DNA from: Winogradskyella pacifica
Lineage (GTDB): Bacteria; Bacteroidota; Bacteroidia; Flavobacteriales; Flavobacteriaceae
Direction of reading: 5' to 3'
NCBI RefSeq assembly: GCF_013403915.1
Contig: NZ_JABFDI010000010.1
Coordinates: forward strand, 93,782 to 157,781
DNA: 64,000 nt
The notes beneath the pieces were generated by a model that was not told the DNA's origin, made no database searches, and saw only the letters and a program-made list of their open reading frames with translations. Shown here in pieces: positions 46,419 to 54,402 of the stretch. Each line of letters opens with the position of its first letter. The first letter of the stretch is position 1. Both the position numbers and the translations under genes were made by a program.

Positions 46419-48527
46419 ATGAAGCGCATTGTGCTATTTGCTATTCTGTTAACGACCACTTTTGGTTATACTCAAACCTTATTAACTTACGAAAAGTCTC
46501 CTGTTTTTCAGCAATGTGATTCTGTTGCTGTAGATCAGTTGAAATCGTGTTTCAACTTTACATTAAATACCTTTATTTACGAAAATTTTGAAATACCTCA
46601 AATCGTATCAGATGAGTCCTATGTGGGTGACGTTAAGATATTGTTTGAAGTTAGTAAAGAAGGAGAGTTTAAAGCAATCTATACAGATGCTATTTATGAA
46701 GAATTAAAAACAGAAAGCAAGCGTGTTTTCGATTTACTTCCAAAAATACAACCTGCAACCTATAACGGTAATCCAACATTTGTTCAATATAGCATTAGTA
46801 TTGCCATTCCATTAACCCAGCCTGTTGAGGAAATTTCAAAGCCTACTGACGAAATTAAACTTACAGAAAAAGACAGTCTTAATGCTATCTTATCTAATGA
46901 ATTTGATAACGTTGATAAAGCGATAACGGATTACGAAAAATTAGAATACAGTAGTGAGTTAAATGTGCCTTTTACACATTCGTATTACGCACGTTTCGAT
47001 GACGAAATGAATGCTATTGGGACTAATAGTCATACTGCTGCTAAACCTTTTGTGTATAGTGATGTGGCAAGATATTACGATATTAAAGCAGAAAAGGAAA
47101 GCTTAGCAAAAGATACTGATACATGGATCGGTAGAAAAGTGTTCAATGAACATTTAGTAGAAATACAAAGTGAAAATTATTGGTTTACAGTAGATCCTAT
47201 ATTAGATCTACAAGTTGGTAAAGATACCGAAGCCGACTTTAATTCCACTTGGAATAATACACGTGGTGTTAATATACAAGCCGGCTTAGGTAAGCGTTTT
47301 AATTTAACAGCTTCTGTATATGAGAGTCAAGGTCGTTTTGCAGATTATTTTAATCAATATGCAGAAAGCTTAAAAGCTTTTGGTCCAGATCCGGCAATAA
47401 TTCCGGGTCGAGGCATTGGAAAACGTTTTAAGGAGGATTCTTATGATTATCCAGTAGCTGAAGCCTATATGTCTTATACTCCTGCCGATTTTTTAAATGT
47501 TCAGTTTGGTCACGGAAAAAACTTTATAGGAGATGGGTATCGTTCTTTGTTGCAAAGTGATGTTTCAAGTCCTTATCCGTTCTTAAAATTGAATGCTACG
47601 TTCTGGAAAATAAAATATACCAGTACTTGGATGTGGTTAAAAGATGTTAGGGATGACGTTATTGTAGATAAAGCATTTTTGACTAAATACATGGCGAATC
47701 ATTACTTAAGTTGGAATGTTTCTAAGCGCTTAAACATTGGATTATTTGAATCCGTAGTTTGGTCAGATACCAACGGAAGAGGTTTTGATGTTAATTATTT
47801 AAATCCAATTATATTCTTTAGAGCTATTGAATTTCAAACAGGTCAAGGAGCCGGAAATGCGATTCTTGGTCTGTCTTCTAAATATAAATGGAATAATAAA
47901 GTGAATCTTTATGGGCAGTTTATTTTAGATGAATTTTCATTAAGTGAGGTTAAAGCAGGTGAAAAGAGTTGGAAAAACAAATTCGGATTTCAGTTGGGGG
48001 CGAAGTATTTTAATGCCTTTAAGGTTGATAACTTATTGCTTCAAGCAGAATACAACCGTGTGAGACCATATACTTATTCGCATAATACTCAGGTCCTTAA
48101 TTATGCGAATTTTAATCAGCCAATGGCACACCTTTGGGGAGCTAATTTTAGAGAATTAGTCTTAATTGGTCGTTATAATTATAAGCGTTGGTTTGGTGAT
48201 GCAAAGTTTATCATTGGGCAACGTGGTTTCGATTTTAACACCGATGAAGATAGTTTTTCTTATGGAGGTGATATTTATAGAGATTATAATGATCGTAACG
48301 CTGATACGGGAATAAAAATTGGACAAGGAAATAAAACCAATAGTTTTATGACTGAGATACAGGCGGGCTATTTATTAAACCCTGCAACCAACTTAAAACT
48401 GTTTACTAATATTATATACAGAGATTTTAATCCAGATGCAATAACAGCATCAACAAAAGATTCTAATACCCTTTGGTTTAGTGTTGGGCTACGCACGGAC
48501 TTATTCAACTGGTATAATGATATATAA
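46419..48527 (+). CDS. RemB-like gliding-motility outer-membrane protein with N-terminal TonB-type domain
   Basis: 702 residues. After the signal peptide (MKRIVLFAILLTTTFGYTQ), residues about 20-133 copy the layout of the TonB C-terminal domain of the two upstream genes: SPVFQQCDSVAVDQLKSCFN with a Cys pair in the same spacing class, then VKILFEVSKEGEFKAIYTDA and LLPKIQPATYNGNP. The remaining about 550 residues look like a beta-barrel (alternating strands, many Tyr/Trp/Asn; similar in style to capsule-assembly barrels). The combination fits proteins annotated as RemB in flavobacteria, from memory. A role in gliding or surface polysaccharide handling is inferred, not shown. Flanked by its own near-consensus -7 box (TATCTTTC, 46389-46396). 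Confidence 0.65.
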   Translation: MKRIVLFAILLTTTFGYTQTLLTYEKSPVFQQCDSVAVDQLKSCFNFTLNTFIYENFEIPQIVSDESYVGDVKILFEVSKEGEFKAIYTDAIYEELKTESKRVFDLLPKIQPATYNGNPTFVQYSISIAIPLTQPVEEISKPTDEIKLTEKDSLNAILSNEFDNVDKAITDYEKLEYSSELNVPFTHSYYARFDDEMNAIGTNSHTAAKPFVYSDVARYYDIKAEKESLAKDTDTWIGRKVFNEHLVEIQSENYWFTVDPILDLQVGKDTEADFNSTWNNTRGVNIQAGLGKRFNLTASVYESQGRFADYFNQYAESLKAFGPDPAIIPGRGIGKRFKEDSYDYPVAEAYMSYTPADFLNVQFGHGKNFIGDGYRSLLQSDVSSPYPFLKLNATFWKIKYTSTWMWLKDVRDDVIVDKAFLTKYMANHYLSWNVSKRLNIGLFESVVWSDTNGRGFDVNYLNPIIFFRAIEFQTGQGAGNAILGLSSKYKWNNKVNLYGQFILDEFSLSEVKAGEKSWKNKFGFQLGAKYFNAFKVDNLLLQAEYNRVRPYTYSHNTQVLNYANFNQPMAHLWGANFRELVLIGRYNYKRWFGDAKFIIGQRGFDFNTDEDSFSYGGDIYRDYNDRNADTGIKIGQGNKTNSFMTEIQAGYLLNPATNLKLFTNIIYRDFNPDAITASTKDSNTLWFSVGLRTDLFNWYNDI

Positions 48528-48647
48528 AAAGAGTTTTCTTTATAGTTCTAAGCTTATATAATTTATTTTAATTTCATATTAGTAATGCTGTTTTTGCTAG
48601 GCGCTAAACACACTACGTTTGTATATTAATAAAACTAAAGTTTAACG

Positions 48648-48678
48648 TTGGTCAGAATCAATTTTCAAACTATCTTTG
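48648..48678 (+). promoter_or_regulatory. Promoter of the ctaB-coxC-sco block
   Basis: TTG at 48648-48650, a 20-base spacer and TATCTTTG at 48671-48678. It lies 34 bases before the TTG start of ctaB. Confidence 0.6.
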
Positions 48679-48711
48679 CTGTCGCTTTTAAAAGAAACAA
48701 AATAGCATAGT

Positions 48712-49605
48712 TTGAGTTATACAAAATCTTCGATATCAACAGCTTCTGTGATAACAGATTTCAAGGAAATTACCAAGATGGGATTGTCCCTGAGTGTTGT
48801 TTTTTCCTCTATTGCTGGCTATTTTCTTGGCGCAGAAACAATAAGTTTTACTACAATTGCATTGCTTGCTTTTGGTGGCTACTTTATGGTTGGAGCATCT
48901 AATGCTTATAACCAAATCATTGAGCGCGACTTAGATGCGCTAATGGATAGAACCAAAAACAGACCAATTCCTGCAGGTAGAATGTCGGTAAATACGGCTT
49001 TTATAATTGCAACAACGTTTACTATTTTAGGTTTAATTACATTATATATTATTAACCCTAAAACAGCCATGTATGGTGCTATTTCCATTTTTTTATATAC
49101 AAGTGTATACACACCGTTAAAAACAAAGACGTCTTTAGCTGTGTTTGTTGGTGCTTTGCCAGGAGCCATCCCATTTATGTTAGGCTGGGTTGCTGCTCGT
49201 AATGCCTTTGGTATTGAAGCAGGAACTCTATTTGCTATTCAGTTTTTTTGGCAATTTCCACATTTTTGGTCTATAGGTTGGTTTTTACACGAAGATTATA
49301 AAAAAGGAGGTTTCCACATGTTACCTACCGGAAGCCCAGATAAAGGAACTGCTGTACAAATCATAATGTATAGTGTTTGGACGGTTATTGTATCTATAAT
49401 TCCAGTATTAGGATTTACAGGCGATTTAAAATTATCAATTGTAGGAGCTATTCTAGTCTTTATACTTGGTTTAGTAATGTTGGTTTATGCGATTAGATTA
49501 TTTAAAGAACGTTCCATAAAAGCAGCAAAACAACTCATGCTATCTAGTGTGTTTTATATTACGTTATTGCAAATTATATATGTTGCAGATAAATTTTTAA
49601 GATAA
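48712..49605 (+). CDS. ctaB: Haem O synthase (protohaem IX farnesyltransferase)
   Basis: 297 residues, starting with TTG. UbiA-family prenyltransferase that adds a farnesyl group to haem B to give haem O, the precursor of haem A for the aa3 oxidase. The first Asp-rich motif is NQIIERDLDALMDRTKNRPI with PAGRM, and the second substrate loop holds FPHFWSIGWFLHEDYKKGG. About eight to nine membrane helices. Stop and next ATG are directly adjacent (49605/49606), so it is the first gene of a tight operon with the oxidase subunit III genes. Confidence 0.93.
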   Translation: MSYTKSSISTASVITDFKEITKMGLSLSVVFSSIAGYFLGAETISFTTIALLAFGGYFMVGASNAYNQIIERDLDALMDRTKNRPIPAGRMSVNTAFIIATTFTILGLITLYIINPKTAMYGAISIFLYTSVYTPLKTKTSLAVFVGALPGAIPFMLGWVAARNAFGIEAGTLFAIQFFWQFPHFWSIGWFLHEDYKKGGFHMLPTGSPDKGTAVQIIMYSVWTVIVSIIPVLGFTGDLKLSIVGAILVFILGLVMLVYAIRLFKERSIKAAKQLMLSSVFYITLLQIIYVADKFLR

Positions 49606-50205
49606 ATGGATTTAACACAAGGCACACAGCAGGTTAAGAAGGCACGATCTAAAAAGATGATGCTATGGTTTGGTATTGGTTCTTTAATTATGTCATTTGC
49701 TGGCTTAATTAGTGCTTTTATTGTGAGTAGTAAACAACGACTTAATGAAGATTGGTTAATTGATTTTCAATTACCGAATGCGTTTTTTGTGAGTTTAGTA
49801 CTTATTCTATTAAGTAGTTTAACTTTTATTTTAGGGAAACGCGCATTAGAACAAAATAAAATGCAAATGGTAACGGTCTGGTTATTTGTTACCCTAGGAT
49901 TAGGTATTGCATTCGTTTACAGTCAGTTTGCTGGTTTTGGTGAAATTATAATGTCGGGTTATTATTTTACAGGACCAACGAGTAATATCACAATGTCTTA
50001 CATTTATGTCATAGCAATATTGCATATAGCGCACGTCATTGCTGGTCTAATATGTCTGATTGTTGTAATTTATAATCATTTTAAACAAAAGTATAACTCC
50101 AACAATATGTTGGGTTTTGAACTAACTGCCAATTTTTGGCATTTCGTAGATATGCTTTGGCTTGTGCTCTTTTTGTTTTTATATTTTTTTAGATATATAA
50201 TTTGA
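49606..50205 (+). CDS. Haem-copper oxidase subunit III (short form)
   Basis: 199 residues and five membrane helices. Subunit III features: LWFGIGSLIMSFAGLISAF near the start, ALEQNKMQMVTVWLFVTLGLG, and NFWHFVDMLWLVLFLFLYFF at the end, where the His/Asp pair is conserved. It stabilises the catalytic core and proton uptake. It is followed 37 bases later by a longer paralogue, so the oxidase probably holds two different subunit III polypeptides or uses them as alternatives. Its ATG directly follows the ctaB stop. Confidence 0.88.
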   Translation: MDLTQGTQQVKKARSKKMMLWFGIGSLIMSFAGLISAFIVSSKQRLNEDWLIDFQLPNAFFVSLVLILLSSLTFILGKRALEQNKMQMVTVWLFVTLGLGIAFVYSQFAGFGEIIMSGYYFTGPTSNITMSYIYVIAILHIAHVIAGLICLIVVIYNHFKQKYNSNNMLGFELTANFWHFVDMLWLVLFLFLYFFRYII

Positions 50206-50242
50206 TTATTTTTGTCCAATCTTAAAAATTTAAATAAATTCT

Positions 50243-51244
50243 ATGGATTCTACAGTAGCTAGTACTGGTACAGAAGAAAAAACTTGGGGTGGTGGCAATA
50301 AGCCGCTCAAAGCAAGTTACGGAAAAATGATGATGTGGTTTTTCATTGTATCTGATGCATTAACATTTTCAGGTTTCTTGGCCGCTTACGGTTTTTCGAG
50401 ATTTAAGTTTATAAACGAATGGCCAATTGCGGATGAAGTGTTTACACACGTACCGTTTTTACATGGTCAAGAATTGCCAATGATATATGTGGCATTTATG
50501 ACGTTTATACTTATTATGTCGTCGGTAACAATGGTATTAGCAGTGGATGCTGGTCATCATATGAATAAAGCCAAAGTGACGATATATATGTTCTTAACCA
50601 TTATTGGTGGAGCGATATTCGTTGGTTCTCAGGCTTGGGAATGGGCAACATTTATTCAAGGCGATTATGGTGCTGTTCAAACTAAAGGTGGTAACATTTT
50701 GCAGTTTGGTGAGTATGTAACCGTTGATGGTGAAGAGAAATTCAAACGTGTATCAATTGAAGATTTAGCTATAGCGCAAGCAAGTGATCGTGTTGATCAT
50801 GAGCGTAAAAATGGACTTTGGTTTGTAGATGAAGGGACGTTGCCTCCTTATACTGTTAATGAAATATATGCAGGTTTAGTTGCTAATGAAAATGTTTTAG
50901 TAAGAAACCAGTTTATAGATGAGGATGGTCATAAAACAGTGTTATCTAGAGCAGAATCGCTTAAGCAAATAAAAGAAAACGGTAAGCTAGTAGTTAAAGG
51001 TGCTAACCTTCAGGTTAATGAATACGGTACAACATTATTTGCCGACTTCTTTTTCTTTATTACAGGTTTTCACGGTTTCCACGTATTATCTGGGGTAATA
51101 ATAAATATTATTATATTCTTTAATGTAATTCTAGGAACTTACGAGCGACGCGGAAGTTATGAAATGGTAGAAAAAGTAGGTCTATATTGGCACTTTGTCG
51201 ATTTAGTATGGGTATTTGTATTCACATTCTTCTATTTAGTATAA
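50243..51244 (+). CDS. Cytochrome c oxidase subunit III (long form with soluble insert)
   Basis: 333 residues. Helices at about 31-50, 75-97 and 108-130 are followed by an unusual soluble insertion of about 110 residues (about 145-255, charged, beginning QGDYGAVQTKGG). After it come FFFFITGFHGFHVLSGVIIN and YWHFVDLVWVFVFTFFYL, the conserved subunit III ending. The insert has no motif that I recognise and should lie on one side of the membrane between two helices. Adjacent to the short subunit III gene. Confidence 0.9.
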   Translation: MDSTVASTGTEEKTWGGGNKPLKASYGKMMMWFFIVSDALTFSGFLAAYGFSRFKFINEWPIADEVFTHVPFLHGQELPMIYVAFMTFILIMSSVTMVLAVDAGHHMNKAKVTIYMFLTIIGGAIFVGSQAWEWATFIQGDYGAVQTKGGNILQFGEYVTVDGEEKFKRVSIEDLAIAQASDRVDHERKNGLWFVDEGTLPPYTVNEIYAGLVANENVLVRNQFIDEDGHKTVLSRAESLKQIKENGKLVVKGANLQVNEYGTTLFADFFFFITGFHGFHVLSGVIINIIIFFNVILGTYERRGSYEMVEKVGLYWHFVDLVWVFVFTFFYLV

Positions 51245-51357
51245 AAAGAAACGAGCATATAAAATGTTATATCGCTCAATAAAATGGTTAATAGCTAACA
51301 ACAGCATGTGTCTTTTATTATATAGTAAATAGAATCACATGACATTAAGATTAAATT

Positions 51358-51804
51358 ATGGCACACGAACATAAATTAGAAATATTTAGAGGACGTTGGA
51401 AATTTAAATCTAACACGCAAAAGATATGGGGAGTTTTAGCTTTTCTAACTTTTATAACCGTAGTAGAGGTTGTGTTGGGGATCTATAAACCAGATATGTT
51501 TATGCATACTTGGATGGACCCTATAGAAGGTGGTTTCTTTGCAACTATAGGTAATATTATTTTATCTCCTATTGTTTACATGAAGCCCTTAAACTTAATC
51601 TTTATCGTATTAACAATCATCAAAGCTTATTACATCGCATGGGATTTTATGCACTTAAGAGATGAGACTGGTAGTATGAGAAAAATGATCGTTTGGACGG
51701 GTGTTTTTCTAATATGCTATTTAATGTTTATTTTACTTCAAGAAGGTGGTTATGTCTTCAATGTTTACAACGGTGATGATGCCTTGATTAAGCATAATTT
51801 TTAA
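51358..51804 (+). CDS. Cytochrome c oxidase subunit IV-like protein
   Basis: 148 residues with three helices (about 25-42, 74-95 and 102-125) after a basic N-terminus (HEHKLEIFRGRWKFKSNTQK). The pattern LIFIVLTIIKAYYIAWDFMHL matches prokaryotic subunit IV (CyoD/CoxD-like) proteins, which help assembly of the binuclear centre. A hairpin terminator lies 50 bases downstream, so the core oxidase part of the operon can end here. Confidence 0.85.
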   Translation: MAHEHKLEIFRGRWKFKSNTQKIWGVLAFLTFITVVEVVLGIYKPDMFMHTWMDPIEGGFFATIGNIILSPIVYMKPLNLIFIVLTIIKAYYIAWDFMHLRDETGSMRKMIVWTGVFLICYLMFILLQEGGYVFNVYNGDDALIKHNF

Positions 51805-51854
51805 ATAAAATACATAGATTTTAACTGCGCGAAAGCAAAGTGTTAAATACAATT

Positions 51855-51890
51855 AAAAGGTGGTTTTTCTAAACCACCTTTTCTATTTTT
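51855..51890 (+). terminator. Terminator after subunit IV
   Basis: AAAAGGTGGTTT / AAACCACCTTTT around TTCT, then a T-rich tract. Confidence 0.85.
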
Positions 51891-51960
51891 GTATATCAGT
51901 AATCTAAGATAGATTATTGGTAATTAATCCCATTAAAATAAGGATTTTAGGCCTCTAAAA

Positions 51961-52680
51961 ATGAAAACAGACAAAGCAAAACGCTATATAGTTCTTGGTA
52001 TATTATTCTTTTTACCTGTTGCATTTTTACTAATGCTTTATCCTGCAAAGCATAATTACGATCCCTTAAATATTGTAAATAATAATGTTTCTGATATAGA
52101 GGGTTTTATTTCTGATAGAGCTGATAGTGTTGCCTTAAAAGGGCATATTACAGTTTTAGGTTTTTTAGGAAAAAGACCTTTAGATAAAATGATTGCAGCT
52201 TCTAACCTTAAAGAGTTGGTGTATGATAAATTTAAAGGCTTCAAGAATTTTCAAATTGTAATCGTAGTACCTAAAGGGACTGAAAACGATATAAAAGCAC
52301 TAAAGAAAGAAATTAACACTTACGAAGATTTAAAATACTGGCATTACGCTTTTGCTACGGAAGGCGAAATTAAAATGCTTTATAATACTTTAAAGTCTAA
52401 AGACAATCTAGGTGAAGATTTATCTGTAAGTGATGTTTTTATTATAGATAAAGACTTAAGTCAACGTGGCCGATTAGATGGACGAGACGAAAAGGAAGTT
52501 GAAGATAAAAAGCCAGCCTTTAGTGTGTATTCTTATAACAGTATAGAAGTAGCAGAAATAAAAAATATGATGAGTGATGATGTTCGTATTCTATTTACTG
52601 AATACCGTCAAAAAAGAGAAGGTAAATTTGAGAATTCTGATTCAAGAAGAAACAGAGAATTAAAAGAAGATAATGAGTAA
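51961..52680 (+). CDS. Membrane-anchored protein of unknown function next to sco
   Basis: 239 residues; no family recognised with confidence. One N-terminal membrane helix (about 10-27), then a soluble domain with alternating strands and helices (GHITVLGFLGKRP, FQIVIVVPKGTENDIKALKK, SVSDVFIIDKDLSQRGRLDG) that looks like a thioredoxin/Sco-like fold without cysteines. A very charged tail ends EFENS-like and overlaps the sco start by eight bases. By position it is a candidate helper in copper delivery or oxidase assembly; that is inference. Confidence 0.65.
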   Translation: MKTDKAKRYIVLGILFFLPVAFLLMLYPAKHNYDPLNIVNNNVSDIEGFISDRADSVALKGHITVLGFLGKRPLDKMIAASNLKELVYDKFKGFKNFQIVIVVPKGTENDIKALKKEINTYEDLKYWHYAFATEGEIKMLYNTLKSKDNLGEDLSVSDVFIIDKDLSQRGRLDGRDEKEVEDKKPAFSVYSYNSIEVAEIKNMMSDDVRILFTEYRQKREGKFENSDSRRNRELKEDNE

Positions 52681-53440
52681 AAAATCAAATTATTCGTACG
52701 TTGGAATTGCATTTGTAATTCTAGTATTTGGGATCATATTTATTCCTAAAATCATAGATCGTGTTAGCGAAGGAGATGTCATAAGAGATGAAAGCCGTAG
52801 TAAAGATGTTTCAACTTCTAATTCTAAAGTAAAAGATACGAAACAGAATAAAAGTGATTTAGTCTATTTAGAAATAAATGGTGAAGCTAAAAAAGTACCT
52901 GAATTTAGTTTTACAAATCAGGATGGGATTACAATTACAAATAACGATTATTTAGGTAAGGTTTATGTTGTAGAGTTTTTCTTTACCACGTGCCCAACAA
53001 TTTGCCCTATAATGAATAGGAATTTAGTCGGAGTTCAAAATCAGTTTGATGGATTGGAAGATTTCGGAATCGCTTCATTTACAATTTCACCTGAAATAGA
53101 TACTCCCGAGGTTTTAAAAGCTTACGCAGAGAAGTATAACGTAACGAATCCTAATTGGCATTTTCTAACGGGTGATGAAAGTGCTATTTATAAATTAGCA
53201 AATGAAGGCTTTAATCTTTATACCGCTAAGGACGATAGTGTAGAAGGTGGGTTTGAACACTCAGGAAACTTTGCTTTAATAGATAAAGAAGGTTATATAA
53301 GATCTAGAACAGATGATTTTGGAAACCCTAAGATTTTCTATAATGGATTAATTTCAGAAGAAATAGGTGTTGATGAAGATGGAATCCCTCAAGAAATAAC
53401 TATTTTAAAAGAAGATATTGCTAAGTTGTTAAAGGAATAG
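52673..53440 (+). CDS. Sco family copper chaperone for CuA assembly
   Basis: 255 residues. One N-terminal helix (about 7-25), a linker, then the Sco thioredoxin fold. The copper-binding CxxxC is in FFFTTCPTICPIMN (about 104-117) and the third ligand His is in GGFEHSGNFALID (about 198-210). Sco loads copper into, or reduces, the CuA cysteines of subunit II. Overlaps the previous gene by eight bases and precedes the DUF420 gene by two, so the three are co-translated. Confidence 0.92.
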   Translation: MSKKSNYSYVGIAFVILVFGIIFIPKIIDRVSEGDVIRDESRSKDVSTSNSKVKDTKQNKSDLVYLEINGEAKKVPEFSFTNQDGITITNNDYLGKVYVVEFFFTTCPTICPIMNRNLVGVQNQFDGLEDFGIASFTISPEIDTPEVLKAYAEKYNVTNPNWHFLTGDESAIYKLANEGFNLYTAKDDSVEGGFEHSGNFALIDKEGYIRSRTDDFGNPKIFYNGLISEEIGVDEDGIPQEITILKEDIAKLLKE

Positions 53441-53442
53441 TT

Positions 53443-53988
53443 ATGGATAAAGTGGATCATGTAAAAGCTAAGAAGTATAATAAATGGATTATTGTTTTAT
53501 CAATAATTATTCCAGTTGTAGTTGCTATTTTATCACGGGTTAAATTACAAGATTTGGGTTACGATGTTCAACCTCTAACTTTTTTGCCACCCATTTATGC
53601 TACTATAAATGGATTTACCGCGTTACTCTTGATATTAGCCTTTATGGCAATTAAGAAAAAAAATATTGTACTTCATGAAAACTTAATGACAACATCCGTG
53701 TGGACGTCTGTCATTTTTCTTATAATGTATGTTGCTTATCATATGACGTCCGATTCTACACAATTTGGAGGTGAAGGTGCAATTAAATACATCTATTACT
53801 TTATTCTTATTACTCACATTGTATTATCTATTGTTATCATTCCTTTTGTATTGATTACTTACGTAAGAGGAATCACTAATGACATAGATCGTCATAGAAA
53901 AATAGCTAGAATTACATTTCCAATGTGGTTGTATGTCGCCGTAACTGGTGTTGTAGTTTACCTTATGATTTCACCTTATTATATCTAA
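53443..53988 (+). CDS. DUF420 membrane protein
   Basis: 181 residues, five membrane helices. Conserved His-containing helices: KKKNIVLHENLMTTSVWTSV, MYVAYHMTSD, FILITHIVLSIVIIP, and DIDRHRKIARITFPMWLYVA. DUF420 proteins (CtaM/YozB group) are known in Firmicutes as oxidase assembly factors. Here it sits between sco and a small CxxC protein, which supports the same role. No cofactor motif beyond the conserved histidines. Confidence 0.85.
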   Translation: MDKVDHVKAKKYNKWIIVLSIIIPVVVAILSRVKLQDLGYDVQPLTFLPPIYATINGFTALLLILAFMAIKKKNIVLHENLMTTSVWTSVIFLIMYVAYHMTSDSTQFGGEGAIKYIYYFILITHIVLSIVIIPFVLITYVRGITNDIDRHRKIARITFPMWLYVAVTGVVVYLMISPYYI

Positions 53989-53990
53989 TT

Positions 53991-54233
53991 ATGGGACGTA
54001 AGATTTTATTGTCTATTATCGCTTTACTTTTCTTTCTAAAAACAAATGCACAATGCGCTATGTGTAGAGCTGTTTTAGAAAGTGGGGAAGATCAAAATAT
54101 GGCCGAAGGTATTAATGATGGTATCGTTTTCTTAATGGCTGTACCTTATATTTTGGTTGGTGCTCTTGGTTTTATTATTTACAGAAAATTCAGTAAACCA
54201 GATAAAACAGAAAATGCAAATCAAAGTTTGTAA
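53991..54233 (+). CDS. Small secreted/membrane CxxC protein
   Basis: 80 residues. The ATG at 53991 lies two bases after the DUF420 stop. Signal peptide (MGRKILLSIIALLFFLKTNA) followed at once by QCAMCRAVLESGEDQN, with a CxxC two residues into the mature chain, then one membrane helix (about 46-66) and a short basic tail. The exposed dithiol next to Sco and DUF420 suggests a redox or copper-binding helper of the oxidase. No named family. An upstream frame start at 53925 would overlap DUF420 and spoil the signal peptide. Confidence 0.72.
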   Translation: MGRKILLSIIALLFFLKTNAQCAMCRAVLESGEDQNMAEGINDGIVFLMAVPYILVGALGFIIYRKFSKPDKTENANQSL

Positions 54234-54360
54234 CATTTCTGGCAATTTGTAGTCTTATGAATAGAGTTAAGGTAAAGTCAATTAGTCTATGAGATTTAGG
54301 ATTTCACCATACTTCTAAAAATAAGCGTATTAATAGACGTTAAACAAGAATTTTTTTAAA

Positions 54361-54377
54361 TTAAGTGTAACACTTAA
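54361..54377. promoter_or_regulatory. Perfect palindrome upstream of the tolC-like gene, possible operator
   Basis: TTAAGTGT A ACACTTAA: two perfect 8-base arms with a one-base centre, 25 bases upstream of the ATG at 54403. It has no T-run, so it is not a terminator. No regulator gene is adjacent. Confidence 0.5.
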
Positions 54378-54402
54378 GGGGTTACATAGACCAATAAGCA
54401 TC

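Noticed and set aside
53925..53990. Upstream start for the CxxC mini-protein
   Set aside because: Would overlap DUF420 and destroy the signal peptide; ATG at 53991 fits better.
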